Source of the DNA: Trifolium pratense
Taxonomy: Eukaryota; Streptophyta; Magnoliopsida; Fabales; Fabaceae
Direction: 5' to 3'
Length of the DNA: 64,000 nt
NCBI RefSeq assembly: GCF_020283565.1
Contig: NC_060062.1
Span: 57,558,439-57,622,438 of the forward strand
Part shown: piece by piece, positions 12,495-26,000 of the stretch
Position numbering within the stretch: position 1 is the first letter of the stretch
How the letters are laid out: each line of letters begins with the position of its first letter
Notes under the pieces: model-generated
Database searches by the model: none
What the model was told of the DNA's origin: nothing
The model's input: only the letters and a program-made list of their open reading frames with translations
Position numbers and translations under genes: made by a program

Positions 12495-12629
12495 CAAATA
12501 GCTACTGTTCTGCAATACACTATTTAGTTTAAAGTTGTCAGATAGCAAATATAGCCGCACTATAGATTCTTTAGAACTATGGCATAGCGAACTTTTACAA
12601 ATCGCTAGATTGACAACACTGGATTATAA

Positions 12630-14107
12630 TATATAGCAAGTCCGCTGGCACTACTGTAAATCAAGTAACTTTGCAGAATTTTTAGTCTCTTGAGTTCTAA
12701 TCAGAAATTATGATTTCAATTCTCTATCTATTAATTGTACGATATTGCAAGGAATCGAGTGGATTTCAATCCTAACGGCATCCAATATACTGAAACAAGA
12801 TAACTTATCAAAATATGTAGATTTACATTTGATTTACCATTTTTATGTTGCATCCATGTGCTTCTTTAGAAGTGCCAGGTATCAATCAGAACCAAACTAA
12901 CTATACTAATACTAAGTCTCCTCTGTGGGGTTGCAGTTGTTTTTTGTATGAACAGACTCTGTTGAAATGGTTCAATTCGCATTTTGCTTCTGCTGTCGAT
13001 TTCAAATAACAAGCCATCTACTTCTTGACGATTTGAAAATTAGCTTATTTGTATTAGGACTGATGTTAAGAAAAAATAGCTTTTGTGTACTTTTAGTAGG
13101 ACTGTTGTTAAGAATATTAGCTTCTTTGAGCATGTATTAACTTGCATAGTTGTTTTGTTTTATTATTAGTTGTATTCAACTGCTCACAGTGAGACTAGCC
13201 GTTTTTCATTAACGATAGGTGTCAAGTGGAAGTGCACTAATGTATGCAGTTGAGGCATTCTAACAGACCTAACCTATAGACTTTTTTGAACAAGCAGACC
13301 TATAGACTTGAACCTTGTTCCTAAATGACCTGGTCAATTCGCTTAAGAGATATATGAAGTCGCACCATTTTTTGAATGATAATCTAGGAGGAAATGAGGC
13401 ATCACCGTTTTCTACAAGTAATTGGTTTCTTTTAGTAGGTGCATGTCCTTAATCTGTAAGTTAAAAACTATTTCATCTGGCGTAGTCAGTAAGCAGAAAG
13501 CAAAAGAAAATTTATCAATCGAAAAACATAAAATAATGCATGAGCTACGAATCTTGTGCTGCTTGTACATGGAGGTGTCATCACCAATTTTCATTTTTTC
13601 TACAGTACTATTGAAAGAGAAGCAAGTACAACAAATCATAAAATTCGACTACAAGCTTTGGCCATTATAGTTTTAGTTGATGTATTATTTACAATCTATA
13701 TCAATGCAATACCACAAACAAATCCTCTACTGCCGATTGTCGGCAAATTAGTCCTACTCCTTTCAAAAACACAGTGAAGAGGTAAAAGCTAAAGTTCGTT
13801 TGATTCATAAAAACATTTGTTGAGTTGTCAGCTGTAAGCCTTCCATTGACTATTAAGAATATCTGTTGTGCATTTATGATCGTAAACTACTGAACATATT
13901 TTTGTGTGAACCAACAACTTCTACTGGTTTTGCACCTAGAAGAGGAATAGGTTGAGGAAAATACTAAGATGCACGCTGTTACCCAATGCCAATTGATTCA
14001 GAATTTTTTTCTCAGTTTTGTCCTAGCCGAGGTGTGAAACTAATTTTTCAAGTCTGAAGCAATAGAAAACAACACAATGAACCCTCACATACATCCAATG
14101 ATACATA
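12630..14107. other. Intergenic DNA, no supported gene
   Basis: The missing KUP exons would be expected here if the gene were intact, and none could be read. Small frames at 13412-13777 overlap on both strands and look like chance ORFs. Confidence 0.5.
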
Positions 14108-14132
14108 TCTACAATATATTAAAAGAAGATAC
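14108..14132 (+). other. Outermost Helitron 5' terminus
   Basis: TCTACAATATATTAAAAG followed by AAGATAC. Close or exact copies of this terminus start at 22797, 23033, 24015, 24251, 25233 and 25469. A related form, TCTACRATATATGAAAAG, recurs between them. Confidence 0.75.
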
Positions 14133-14256
14133 ATATGAAATCACCAATTTTCCCCTATTTCATTTTTTGACACATAATCATTTTCAAGGGTATTTTGTGT
14201 CTTTATTAAAAAAAGTTAGTAGAAAAATGCTAAAACATTTCTAACATTTCTCAGCA

Positions 14257-14312
14257 GGATTTGAACCCTTAACCTTTTAGTTACACTTCTTATTATATTT
14301 ACTACTAAGCCA
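14257..14312 (-). other. tRNA-like A-box/B-box pair inside the Helitron repeat
   Basis: The minus strand reads TGGCTTAGTAGT (A-box-like, 14312-14301) and then GGGTTCAAATCC (B-box-like, 14268-14257), about 32 bp apart. That spacing suits an internal RNA polymerase III promoter. The same pair, with small changes, recurs in later units, for example at 23001-22946. It may be a captured SINE head or tRNA relic. Activity is unknown. Confidence 0.5.
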
Positions 14313-15353
14313 TATGAATTAATTTGTTATATTTTTGGAACCAATATGAGTTAAATACCCAATTATAACCATAAAACTCCACTTTATTTGTTACTTCTCC
14401 CATGATTTTTTTTTTTATCTAAAACTCCAATTTTTTGTATGTAACCCAAATTCAAATTACCTCATTTTATACAAATTCAATTTTTTTATTAAACAAAAAT
14501 CAATTAACTGGGCATCGATAAATCCTATACAATCTACTATATAGGCGAATTAATATAAGCGGTATTAATTTTCTTTTACTTACTCAATTTAAAATGTTTC
14601 TTTACCTTAAAAAATAAAATAAATAATGTAACACCCAAACCCATTATTTATATATTTCTACCTTTAGAAAAATCTTTTTCAAAATACGCAACGGAAAATC
14701 ACATTTAATTTATTGAATATCGGTTCGAGTATTACACTCCTCTGTCATGCATAATACTAATGTAATTAATTAGTAAAATAGTGTTTATACAAATCTTTGA
14801 ATCAAATAATGTATTTATTGATTATACAAAACAACCTAGACAATAGACTTTATATACAATATAAAACCCTTTCCCGTGTCACAATCAGAGCAGAGCTTCA
14901 CCGACGACTCGACATCGAATACCACAAAACCTGTAAATCTGGACCCCCAACGGTCCAGCACATAACACATAAAAGAGAGTTAGATAACATACTCAAATTA
15001 TACAAGTGTAAGTAAATGGTACTTAAACACTTCTTCACAAAAACATGCATAATCATACATTATACATATACATCACCATCATTCATGCATATTCATATAT
15101 CATGCATATACTTCATTTATCACCTAATCAAACATCAACAAATACATTGTTCAGATTATGGTCATGACGGACCCTGCGTTGTTCATTTTATAGTCATGAC
15201 GGACTCTGCTCCTCACATACGGATTAACAATCAACATTTACCAAGTATGTGTCAAACATCATTTATTATAAAATGCACACATAATCCCTAATGCAATCTA
15301 ATGCTTCACATTCATGTTATGTCCTCTAGACACCTCTAATGCATGTGGTACCA

Positions 15354-15690
15354 TCGTCTTTATCAGAGTATTTCACCTCCGATATCCGTCTTTATCAAAC
15401 AAATATAGTTCGATATCCTTCTTTATTGGACAAGCCAATATCCCTAAATATTCATGATGCATGCACTCAAACTCATGAATATATTCATCAACAATTTTGG
15501 CATATAGCCCGTCAACAATAACGTGGAACACTATCCAACGTCCGTCTTTATTAAGATAATCAATACCTTAATATCCGTCTTTATCGAATAACATAATTCG
15601 ATATACTTCTTTATTAGAATAACATACTCTAATATCCTTCTTTATTAAGTTGATTAACACCTTAATATACTTCTTTGATATTTAAACAAA
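15354..15690. repeat. Degenerate short tandem repeats in the LTR
   Basis: About nine copies of a unit centred on ATATCCGTCTTTAT or ATACTTCTTTATT, spaced roughly 25-45 bp. The same array is in the other LTR at 21058-21394. Confidence 0.7.
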
Positions 15691-15878
15691 CATCGTCAAC
15701 AATCAATAACAATTATAATTCACAAATATAATCAACAATTCATCAACACATCATTCTTCATCAACAAGCATCTACAAGCATCAACAATCATCAACAATCA
15801 TGTAAGAATAAGCCACTGATTGAAAATACATGCAAAGGAAGACAGCAGATGAAAAATTGGTGAAAACTGCAGTATTTC

Positions 15879-16022
15879 CGCCTGGGGCGGAAATATTTAC
15901 GTTTGAGGCGGAAGTTTACGCCTGAGGCGGAAATTTTTACGCCTGAGGCGCAGAAAAGTCTGAAAGGCTGGCTGCTCACTGCTCTTCCGTTTCAGGCGGA
16001 AATTATTGCGCCTGAGGCGGAA
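15879..16022. repeat. CGCCTGAGGCGGAAA micro-repeats in the LTR
   Basis: Six related units, several nearly palindromic around CGCCTGAGGCG, form a CpG-rich island in otherwise AT-rich DNA. They are repeated in the partner LTR at 21583-21726. Possible roles include protein binding or RNA hairpins; none is shown. Confidence 0.75.
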
Positions 16023-16772
16023 AAACATGCGTTTTCTACACAAAAACGCCCAAAAATCCCATTTTTCATGTTATAAATCCCAAAAGAGTTTGTATTCAAG
16101 TGCTACAAACATATCTAAACACAAAAGGACAATTCATTTCTCAGATCTACATCATAAACATCGAAAAAGTAAAGATTGAACACTTTTACTCAAAACACTC
16201 AAGAACACAATGTTCTTGAGTTTAATCCTTTATTAATCTCGTTTTTAACAATTAGATTCGTTCATACATCATGATAAGAGCATGTTAAACATGTTATGAA
16301 CCTTGGAATCGATTTCCATTAAGAAAAATCCATTCACAACTAAAACGAAAATGGGGTGGAGGAAGTTCGGGTGAGGAGAAATCGACATTCTCCCCTTCCT
16401 CGAGTCACCCACGAATATGAAATCTACTCTCTTACCTGGATTCGAAGAAAATACGACGAAGATCTCGAATCCCTAGCTCTCCCCTTGCTCTAGCTCCCAA
16501 GCTCTCCTCTTCTCCTCTCAAGAACACAAGAACCATGAGAAATGAATTTCTCTCTCTCTTCCTTGCCCTTAATGGGCGCCCCCTTACACACACTCAAGGC
16601 CCATTGGGCCTCAAGCCCAATTGGCTTGGCCCAATAACACGTTAACTCTCACTACTCGCTTAATAACTAAAGTACCCGATAAATAACTCTAGTTATTAAC
16701 TTAATTAAAATTCCACGTTAAATAAAATATTTTAACACATAAAAATAATAATATGAAAATTGGGTCGTTACA

Positions 16773-16790
16773 ACTCTCCCCCACTTAAAA
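16773..16790 (-). other. Polypurine tract of the LARD-like element
   Basis: The minus strand reads AAGTGGGGGAGAG directly before the 3' LTR, the expected site for plus-strand DNA priming. Confidence 0.8.
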
Positions 16791-19700
16791 GATTTTCGCC
16801 CTCGAAAATTACGCTACTAAAACAACTCCGGATAACTCCTATATCCGACCCTCCAACGAAACGTTCAAAACACTGCACATTACTAAGTTTGACAAAATTA
16901 GTTTATCCCATCCAACACAATTTTTGTCCATTTATCAACAAGAGATCAAGGACGGCCAGTTCCTCAATTTGTCAATAAATATTCAACAATCATGATATCG
17001 GCACAAACCATTCTTATCAAACCGCTAAAACGTCCACTCCGCACGAAACATCCATAGATTCATATTCTACGGTACTCACAACTCTACCCCAAAACAGGTA
17101 TAACCAATCGAACTCTCTGAAAGATACTTCCGTGGAATACTTCCACAACTCCATAATTCTCTGATTCCCTCATGAATCACTTAACCGTGTTACATCACTT
17201 ATTCATATTCGAATCTTATTCCAAACATATCACTCGATAATTCAATTCCAACAATCACTTGATGACCACATTCTCAAACTTCATTGATACATGCTAAAAA
17301 CTACCGTCTCTAATCGTCAAATTCCTTTTCTCACATTGAGTCGAATCCAATACGACTACTCTATTCCCAAGTAATCTCTTAACCAACCTTTGCATTCCTT
17401 AACGCAAACATTTTCCAATACCACTTCTCCTTAATCCCTTAGCAATTCGCCACTTCAAAATTAGGCTACCGCCTAAAATTGGTTCTCCAAACAATCATAA
17501 CCTCTATCTCGTTGATTCCAAACGACATCTTCAATTCGCCCATAATCCATCTATTCATGTTCCTCATCATCTTGCATTGCAACAAGTATACTCTTCTTCG
17601 TTTATTCACCCATCGGTTTCTTATTCACCTCCGACCTCTACCAATCATCATCTTTCTATGGATAGCTATCTTTAAACTCCCCCTTAGTACATTCGATACC
17701 AAAATCAAACTCTTGAATTAAATCCACAAGGCTTCAAATACTCGTCATACGATCTAATCCCATCCATTAAATTCTAATCAACCTTTGTCTTAGTATTCTT
17801 ACTCATGACTCCTTGTCTACTCCCAACCTGACATTTCTAGAAAATTTCTAAAAATTCTCGTCCAAAAATACATTTTAAGTTATGCACCAAATCACTACCG
17901 TTCCATCATCCATGATGAAACAATTTAAAATCCTTTACCTCATTGTCACCGATTACGACCATACTACATCAACATCCACGATGCATCTAACAAAACTAGT
18001 CTCTACCGACTCTTCCATTCCACAAATCCAAATTCCTTAGCAAATACTTACTCACTCTTATCTTGTGGGCACTACCAAATGCTCTCTGACACTTACCTTA
18101 GGCATCACCTTCAACTCCTTACTATATGTGCTCAAACACAACATCTACTCACATGTGCGATAATCCTTTTCGCAAATTCTCACTTAACACAAGTCACTTC
18201 CAACATTATCTCCCATTACTCATTCTCTGCTCGTTCTTCAACAGCTAACTTTCTTATTTCAATCATTCTAAGACGTTACTACTCACTTAGCTTCATCTCA
18301 ACCTCCAAGGCTCTACGTTCTCATTCAACATCGACACAAATTGCCCTGTCATTATCCAAATCCAATTACCCTTTCTTCGGCAAGCCTCTCACAAAATCTT
18401 TCGAATTGTTATCCCACTTCCAACGATTCAACAAACATACCAATCCTATTATGATATTTCTCAATTCCATTCTCATCTACTTTAAAACCTACTTCCCTTC
18501 ATCCATTAATTAACACCAACAGTTCACTAATCTTCACATCTCTTTCTCTAAGTTTCTCAAACCTCTTCTAGAAATCACCTCGCACACTAGACTTAGAACT
18601 CCGACTTGTTCAACCAATTCAACATACTACCATATGCACGACTCACGTAAAACTTCTTACTCCAACATCCGGTACAACATCCGATCCCCTTGGATGACAA
18701 CTTACTTCAAAATCATCACCTCTCAAGAATCCTAATCACTCCCTCTTCCTCATATTCGACTCCTTTCGATCAAACATGTACTTCAACTTTGGTCCACAAA
18801 ACACGCCTCCATACATTTAGTGCAACACACGATCTCCAACCGTCTCGAATTCTCTTCATCTCACTTAACCAATCTCACTAACGCCCCACGATGAAACACT
18901 TGGTCCGACAACTTCTCTTCTAGTAGTTTCTCACAACTTGTTACGCCCATTCATTCCACTTCGAACAACGTCGCCAATTCCTGAATATTCCGCTTCAAGA
19001 ACATCTCTACTCATCTCATCTTCTCACGTTCGAAACATCTCAGAGGGATATAACCTTCTCCCCCACTTATCTCAAACTCACTCGTACTCTTCCACTAGAA
19101 CTTCCGGTGCTCACACCTAACGGTTCTATCGTCTCTAAACATATTCTTCCTAAGAAGAAACTAGTATCGACATCGTTTACACGCATGTCGCATACAGGGG
19201 CAAAACCTAACCCACGATACCTAAACACTAACACAAATTCATGCAAGCATTCAAGTAACCTATACTTCCCTCACTTCTCAAAGTTAGGAAATCAAAACAA
19301 CACAAGAAAAATGAACATTGCATAGCAATAATTCATACTCACATTCAATCAACTCAGAACAAGACGTCAACAAAATAAATTTCTTGTCTGGCTCCCTCGC
19401 TTAGCAAAAGCTAGCGAGCTCCCGGCGAGACAAGTCAAAAACATTCACAGGATTTAGCAAGACTTAGCGAGACTCAGCGAGGTTCATTCTTCGCCTAGCG
19501 AGCACATCCAAAAATCTGGGTGCTCTGCTACAGTTTTGAACTTACGCTCACTAAACTCTCGTTTTCTCGACTCACTAATTCCACAAAATCCAAAACATCA
19601 AGCATATAACATCATTATAGACTTGAAAGCACAATTAGAATCATGCATCACAATTACAACATAGGATTATGAGATCTTCATGTTTTTACTCATAAAACGC

Positions 19701-20258
19701 ATAGCAATTCAAATGCCTAGTAATCATCTAGCACATGTTATAAACAAACATATAACAAACATATATCAGGACACATTAATATCCTACTCTTCTCACCATT
19801 TTGAAAATTAATTTTCACTCACCCAAAAGAAAATAACTCTATATTTTCATCAAAATCTTCAAGAAATAATATTAGTTTTTAAAAATTATTTCAAATCATT
19901 ACCACATGCAGTTTTATATCATGTCGGATCGTCACATGCAGTTTTATATCATGCCGGATCGTCAACAATTAGCAAATAAGCATCAATCAACCAAGTTTAA
20001 ACTACACAAGTTTAAACTCTAAGCATATACAACTATTATAAACATAGAAGCATAGCACTCATACAATTACTCAACAAAAGAATGGATCAACTAATCCAAT
20101 TCACACCACTCATAGTTCCTAAATGAACAATATAAGTGATTTCACAAAACAAACACAACAAAATTGTTAGACCAACACGACTGACACACAATACTCACTT
20201 GGTCTGACTGCACAGACCTGCTCTGATCGACACATAACCCACACAGTCCGAAGACAAC

Positions 20259-20273
20259 GGGGCTCTGATACCA
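20259..20273 (-). other. Primer-binding site of the LARD-like element
   Basis: The minus strand reads TGGTATCAGAGCCCC, an exact initiator tRNA-Met type site, 2 nt inside the 5' LTR. Confidence 0.9.
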
Positions 20274-20275
20274 AT

Positions 20276-22476
20276 TGTAACACCCAAACCCATTATTTAT
20301 ATATTTCTACCTTTAGAAAAATCTTTTTCAAAATACGCAACGGAAAATCACATTTAATTTATTGAATATCGGTTCGAGTATTACACTCCTCTATCATGCA
20401 TAATACTAATGTAATTAATTAGTAAAATAGTGTTTATACAAATCTTTGAATCAAATAATGTATTTATTGATTATACAAAACAACCTAGACAATAGACTTT
20501 ATATACAATATAAAACCCTTTCCCGTGTCACAATCAGAGCAGAGCTTCACCGACGACTCGACGCCGAATACCACAAAACCTGTAAATCTGGACCCCCAAC
20601 GGTCCAGCACATAACACATAAAAGAGAGTTAGATAACATACTCAAATTATACAAGTGTAAGTAAATGGTACTTAAACACTTCTTCACAAAAACATGCATA
20701 ATCATACATTATACATATACATCACCATCATTCATGCATATTCATATATCATGCATATACTTCATTTATCACCTAATCAAACATCCACAAAATACACCAA
20801 ACATATAGTTTCACGTCGTCTCGGACAATACCAAAACATCAACAAATACATTGTTCAGATTATGGTCATGACGGACCCTGCGTTGTTCATTTTATAGTCA
20901 TGACGGACTCTGCTCCTCACATACGGATTAACAATCAACATTTACCAAGTATGTGTCAAACATCATTTATTATAAAATGCACACATAATCCCTAATGCAA
21001 TCTAATGCTTCACATTCATGTTATGTCCTCTAGACACCTCTAATGCATGTGGTACCATCGTCTTTATCAGAGTATTTCACCTCCGATATCCGTCTTTATC
21101 AAACAAATATAGTTCGATATCCTTCTTTATTGGACAAGCCAATATCCCTAAATATTCATGATGCATGCACTCAAACTCATGAATATATTCATCAACAATT
21201 TTGGCATATAGCCCGTCAACAATAACGTGGAACACTATCCAACGTCCGTCTTTATTAAGATAATCAATACCTTAATATCCGTCTTTATCGAATAACATAA
21301 TTCGATATACTTCTTTATTAGAATAACATACTCTAATATCCTTCTTTATTAAGTTGATTAACACCTTAATATACTTCTTTGATATTTAAACAAACATCGT
21401 CAACAATCAATAACAATTATAATTCACAAATATAATCAACAATTCATCAACACATCATTCTTCATCAACAAGCATCTACAAGCATCAACAATCATCAACA
21501 ATCATGTAAGAATAAGCCACTGATTGAAAATACATGCAAAGGAAGACAGCAGATGAAAAATTGGTGAAAACTGCAGTATTTCCGCCTGGGGCGGAAATAT
21601 TTACGTTTGAGGCGGAAGTTTACGCCTGAGGCGGAAATTTTTACGCCTGAGGCGCAGAAAAGTCTGAAAGGCTGGCTGCTCACTGCTCTTCCGTTTCAGG
21701 CGGAAATTATTGCGCCTGAGGCGGAAAAACATGCGTTTTCTACACAAAAACGCCCAAAAATCCCATTTTTCATGTTATAAATCCCAAAAGAGTTTGTATT
21801 CAAGTGCTACAAACATATCTAAACACAAAAGGACAATTCATTTCTCAGATCTACATCATAAACATCGAAAAAGTAAAGATTGAACACTTTTACTCAAAAC
21901 ACTCAAGAACACAATGTTCTTGAGTTTAATCCTTTATTAATCTCGTTTTTAACCATTAGATTCGTTCATACATCATGATAAGAGCATGTTAAACATGTTA
22001 TGAACCTTGGAATCGATTTCCATTAAGAAAAATCCATTCACAACTAAAACGAAAATGGGGTGGAGGAAGTTCGGGTGAGGAGAAATCGACATTCTCCCCT
22101 TCCTCGAGTCACCCACGAATATGAAATCTACTCTCTTACCTGGATTCGAAGAAAACACGACGAAGATCTCGAATCCCTAGCTCTCCCCTTGCTCTAGCTC
22201 CCAAGCTCTCCTCTTCTCCTCTCAAGAACACAAGAACCATGAGAAATGAATTTCTCTCTCTCTTCCTTGCCCTTAATGGGCGCCCCCTTACACACACTCA
22301 AGGCCCATTGGGCCTCAAGCCCAATTGGCTTGGCCCAATAACACGTTAACTCTCACTACTCGCTTAATAACTAAAGTACCCGATAAATAACTCTAGTTAT
22401 TAACTTAATTAAAATTCCACGTTAAATAAAATATTTTAACACATAAAAATAATAATATGAAAATTTGGTCGTTACA
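20276..22476 (-). repeat. 5' LTR of the LARD-like element
   Basis: 2201 bp, nearly identical to 14627-16772. It keeps the 55-bp segment near 20786-20840 that the other LTR lacks. Confidence 0.92.
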
Positions 22477-23032
22477 AATAACATATAGAAATCCACAAAA
22501 AATTAATAATTATGACCGATGAATGAATATAATGACACATCTACGATATATGAAAAGAAGATACATATTTTTTTGAAGGAAAAAAGAAGATACATATCAA
22601 TTAACTGGGCATCGATAAATCCTATACAATCTACTATATAGGCGAATTAATATATGCAGTATTAATTTTGTTTTGCTTACGCAATTTAAAACGTTTCTTT
22701 ACCTTAAAAAAAATAAAATAAATAACATAGAAATCTGCATAAAATTAATAATTATGACCGATGAATGAATATAATGACACATCTACAATATATGAATCTA
22801 CAATATATTAAAAGAAGATACGTATGAAATCACCAATTTGTCCCTATTTAATTTTTTGACACATAATCATTTTCAATGGTATTTTGTGTCTTTATTAAAA
22901 AAAGTTAGTAGAAAAATGCTAAAAAATTTCTAACATTTCTCAGCAGGATTTGAGCCCTTAACATTTTAGTTACACTCCTTATTATATTTACCACTAAGCC
23001 ATATAAATTAATTTGTTATATTTTTGGAACCA

Positions 23033-26000
23033 TCTACAATATATTAAAAGAAGATACATATGAAATCACCAATTTTCCCCTATTTCATTTTTTGACACAT
23101 AATCATTTTCAAGGGTATTTTGTGTCTTTATTAAAAAAAGTTAGTAGAAAAATGCTAAAACATTTCTAACATTTCTCAGCAGGATTTGAACCCTTAACCT
23201 TTTAGTTACACTTCTTATTATATTTACTACTAAGCCATATGAATTAATTTGTTATATTTTTGGAACCAATATGAGTTAAATACCCAATTATAACCATAAA
23301 ACTCCACTTTATTTGTTACTTCTCCCATGATTTTTTTTTTATCTAAAACTCCAATTTTTTGTATGTAACCCAAATTCAAATTACCTCATTTTATACAAAT
23401 TCAATTTTTTTATTAAACAAAAATCAATTAACTGGGCATCGATAAATCCTATACAATCTACTATATAGGCGAATTAATATAAGCGGTATTAATTTTCTTT
23501 TACTTACTCAATTTAAAATGTTTCTTTACCTTAAAAAATAAAATAAATAACATATAGAAATCCACAAAAAATTAATAATTATGACCGATGAATGAATATA
23601 ATGACACATCTACGATATATGAAAAGAAGATACATATTTTTTTGAAGGAAAAAAGAAGATACATATCAATTAACTGGGCATCGATAAATCCTATACAATC
23701 TACTATATAGGCGAATTAATATATGCAGTATTAATTTTGTTTTGCTTACTCAATTTAAAACGTTTCTTTACCTTAAAAAAAATAAAATAAATAACATATA
23801 GAAATCTGCATAAAATTAATAATTATGACCGATGAATGAATATAATGACACATCTACAATATATGAAAAGAAGATACTTTTTTTTTTGAAGGAAAAAAGA
23901 AGATACATATGAAGTCACCAATTTGCCCTTAACCTTTTAGTTACACTCCTTATTATATTTACCACTAAGCCATATGAATTAATTTGTTATATTTTTGGAA
24001 CCATCTACAATATATCTACAATATATTAAAAGAAGATACATATGAAATCACCAATTTGCCCCTATTTCATTTTTTGACACATAATCATTTTCAAGGGTAT
24101 TTTGTGTCTTTATTAAAAAAAGTTAGTAGAAAAATGCTAAAAAATTTCTAACATTTCTCAGCTGGATTTGAGCCCTTAACCTTTTAGTTACACTCCTTAT
24201 TATATTTACCACTAAGCCATATGAATTAATTTGTTATATTTTTGGAACCATCTACAATATATTAAAAGAAGATACATATGAAATCACAAATTTTCACCTA
24301 TTTCATTTTTTGACACATAATCATTTTCAAGGGTATTTTGTGTCTTTATTAAAAAAAGTTAGTAGAAAAATGCTAAAACATTTCTAACATTTCTCAGCAG
24401 GATTTGAGCCCTTAACCTTTTAGTTACACTTCTTATTATATTTACAACTAAGCCATATGAATTAATTTGTTATATTTTTGGAACCAATATGAGTTAAATA
24501 CCCAATTATAACCATAAAACTCCACTTTATTTGTTACTTCTCCCATGATTTTTTTTTTATCTAAAACTCCAATTTTTTGTATGTAACCCAAATTCAAATT
24601 ACCACATTTTATACAAATTCAATTTTTTTATTAAACAAAAATCAATTAACTAGGCATCGATAAATCCTATACAATCTACTATATAGGCGAATTAATATAA
24701 GCGGTATTAATTTTCTTTTACTTACTCAATTTAAAATGTTTCTTTACCCTAAAAAATAAAATAAATAACATATAGAAATCCACAAAAAATTAATAATTAT
24801 GACCGATGAATGAATATAATGACACATCTACGATATATGAAAAGAAGATACATATTTTTTTGAAGGAAAAAAGAAGATACATATCAATTAATTGGGCATC
24901 GATAAATCCTATACAATCTACTATATAGGCGAATTAATATATGCAGTATTAATTTTGTTTTGCTTACTCAATTTAAAACGTTTCTTTACCTTAAAAAAAA
25001 TAAAATAAATAACATATAGAAATCTGCATAAAATTAATAATTATGACCGATGAATGAATATAATAACACATCTACAATATATGAAAAGAAGATACATTTT
25101 TTTTTGAAGGAAAAAAGAAGATACATATGAAGTCACCAATTTGCCCTTAACCTTTTAGTTACACTCCTTATTATATTTACCACTAAGCCATATGAATTAA
25201 TTTGTTATATTTTTGGAACCATCTACAATATATCTACAATATATTAAAAGAAGATACATATGAAATCACCAATTTTCCCCTATTTCATTTTTTGACACAT
25301 AATCATTTTCAAGGGTATTTTGTGTCTTTATTAAAAAAAGTTAGTAGAAAAATGCTAAAAAATTTCTAACATTTCTCAGCAGGATTTGAGCCCTTAACCT
25401 TTTAGTTACACTCTTTATTATATTTACCACTAAGCCATATGAATTAATTTGTTATATTTTTGGAACCATCTACAATATATTAAAAGAAGATACATATGAA
25501 ATCACCAATTTTCCCCTATTTCATTTTTTGACACATAATCATTTTCAAGGGTATTTTGTGTCTTTATTAAAAAAAGTTAGTAGAAAAATGCTAAAACATT
25601 TCTAACATTTCTCAGCAGGATTTGAGCCCTTAACCTTTTAGTTACACTTCTTATTATATTTACTACTAAGCCATATGTATTAATTTGTTATATTTTTGGA
25701 ACCAATATGAGTTAAATACCCAATTATAACCATAAAACTCCACTTTATTTGTTACTTCTCCCATGATTTTTTTTTTATCTAAAACTCCAATTTTTTGTAT
25801 GTAACCCAAATTCAAATTACCTCATTTTATACAAATTCAATTTTTTTATTAAACAAAAATCAATTAACTGGGCATCGATAAATCCTATACAATCTACTAT
25901 AAAGGCGAATTAATATATGCGGTATTAATTTTCTTTTACTTACTCAATTTAAAATGTTTCTTTACCTTAAAAAATAAAATAAATAACATATAGAAATCCA

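Larger units (their letters stand above)
10267..12621. mobile_element. hAT-type MITE, split by a copia-like element
   Basis: The termini are CAGTGTTGTC (10267) and GACAACACTG (ending 12621), with imperfect inverted arms beyond them. Flanks GATCATAT (10259-10266) and GATTATAA (12622-12629) match at 6 of 8 positions, as expected for an aged 8-bp hAT duplication. Only about 92 bp on the left and 127 bp on the right belong to the MITE; the middle is the LTR element at 10359-12494. The MITE therefore came first. Confidence 0.75.
14627..16772 (-). repeat. 3' LTR of the LARD-like element
   Basis: 2146 bp. It lacks 55 bp present in the other LTR after position 15137; short AACATC repeats at the breakpoint suggest slippage or deletion. 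It contains the CCGTCTTTAT array (15354-15690) and the CGCCTGAGGCGGAAA array (15879-16022). Confidence 0.92.
16773..20275 (-). other. Interior of the LARD-like element, no coding domain
   Basis: No gag, protease, polymerase or integrase motif could be read on either strand. Plus-strand frames, up to 144 codons at 18079-18513, are favoured only by a strand bias: C greatly exceeds G on this strand from about 16800 to 19300. A tandem duplication of about 32 bp (CACATGCAGTTTTATATCAT) lies near 19904-19965, and a cluster of TTAGCGAG-like motifs lies at 19388-19510. Confidence 0.7.
14627..22476 (-). mobile_element. Large non-autonomous LTR retrotransposon (LARD-like) nested in the Helitron
   Basis: Two LTRs of about 2.15-2.2 kb with ends TGTAAC and GTTACA flank a 3.5-kb interior with no recognisable gag or pol. 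A perfect AATAA target duplication lies at 14622-14626 and 22477-22481, and the Helitron repeat resumes exactly after it. The primer-binding site (20259-20273) and purine tract (16773-16790) place transcription on the minus strand. The LTRs differ by only a handful of substitutions and one 55-bp indel, so insertion was recent and later than the Helitron multiplication. Confidence 0.92.

Noticed and set aside
14257..14312. A real tRNA gene on the minus strand
   Set aside because: A- and B-box-like motifs exist, but the acceptor, anticodon and T stems do not pair; kept only as tRNA-like.
14797..15979. Paired small ORFs repeated at 20446-21683
   Set aside because: They are duplicated only because they lie in the two LTRs; no domain is visible.
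17479..19325. Several plus-strand ORFs of 60-144 codons in the LARD interior
   Set aside because: They arise from the C-rich, G-poor strand bias and lie on the strand opposite to element transcription.
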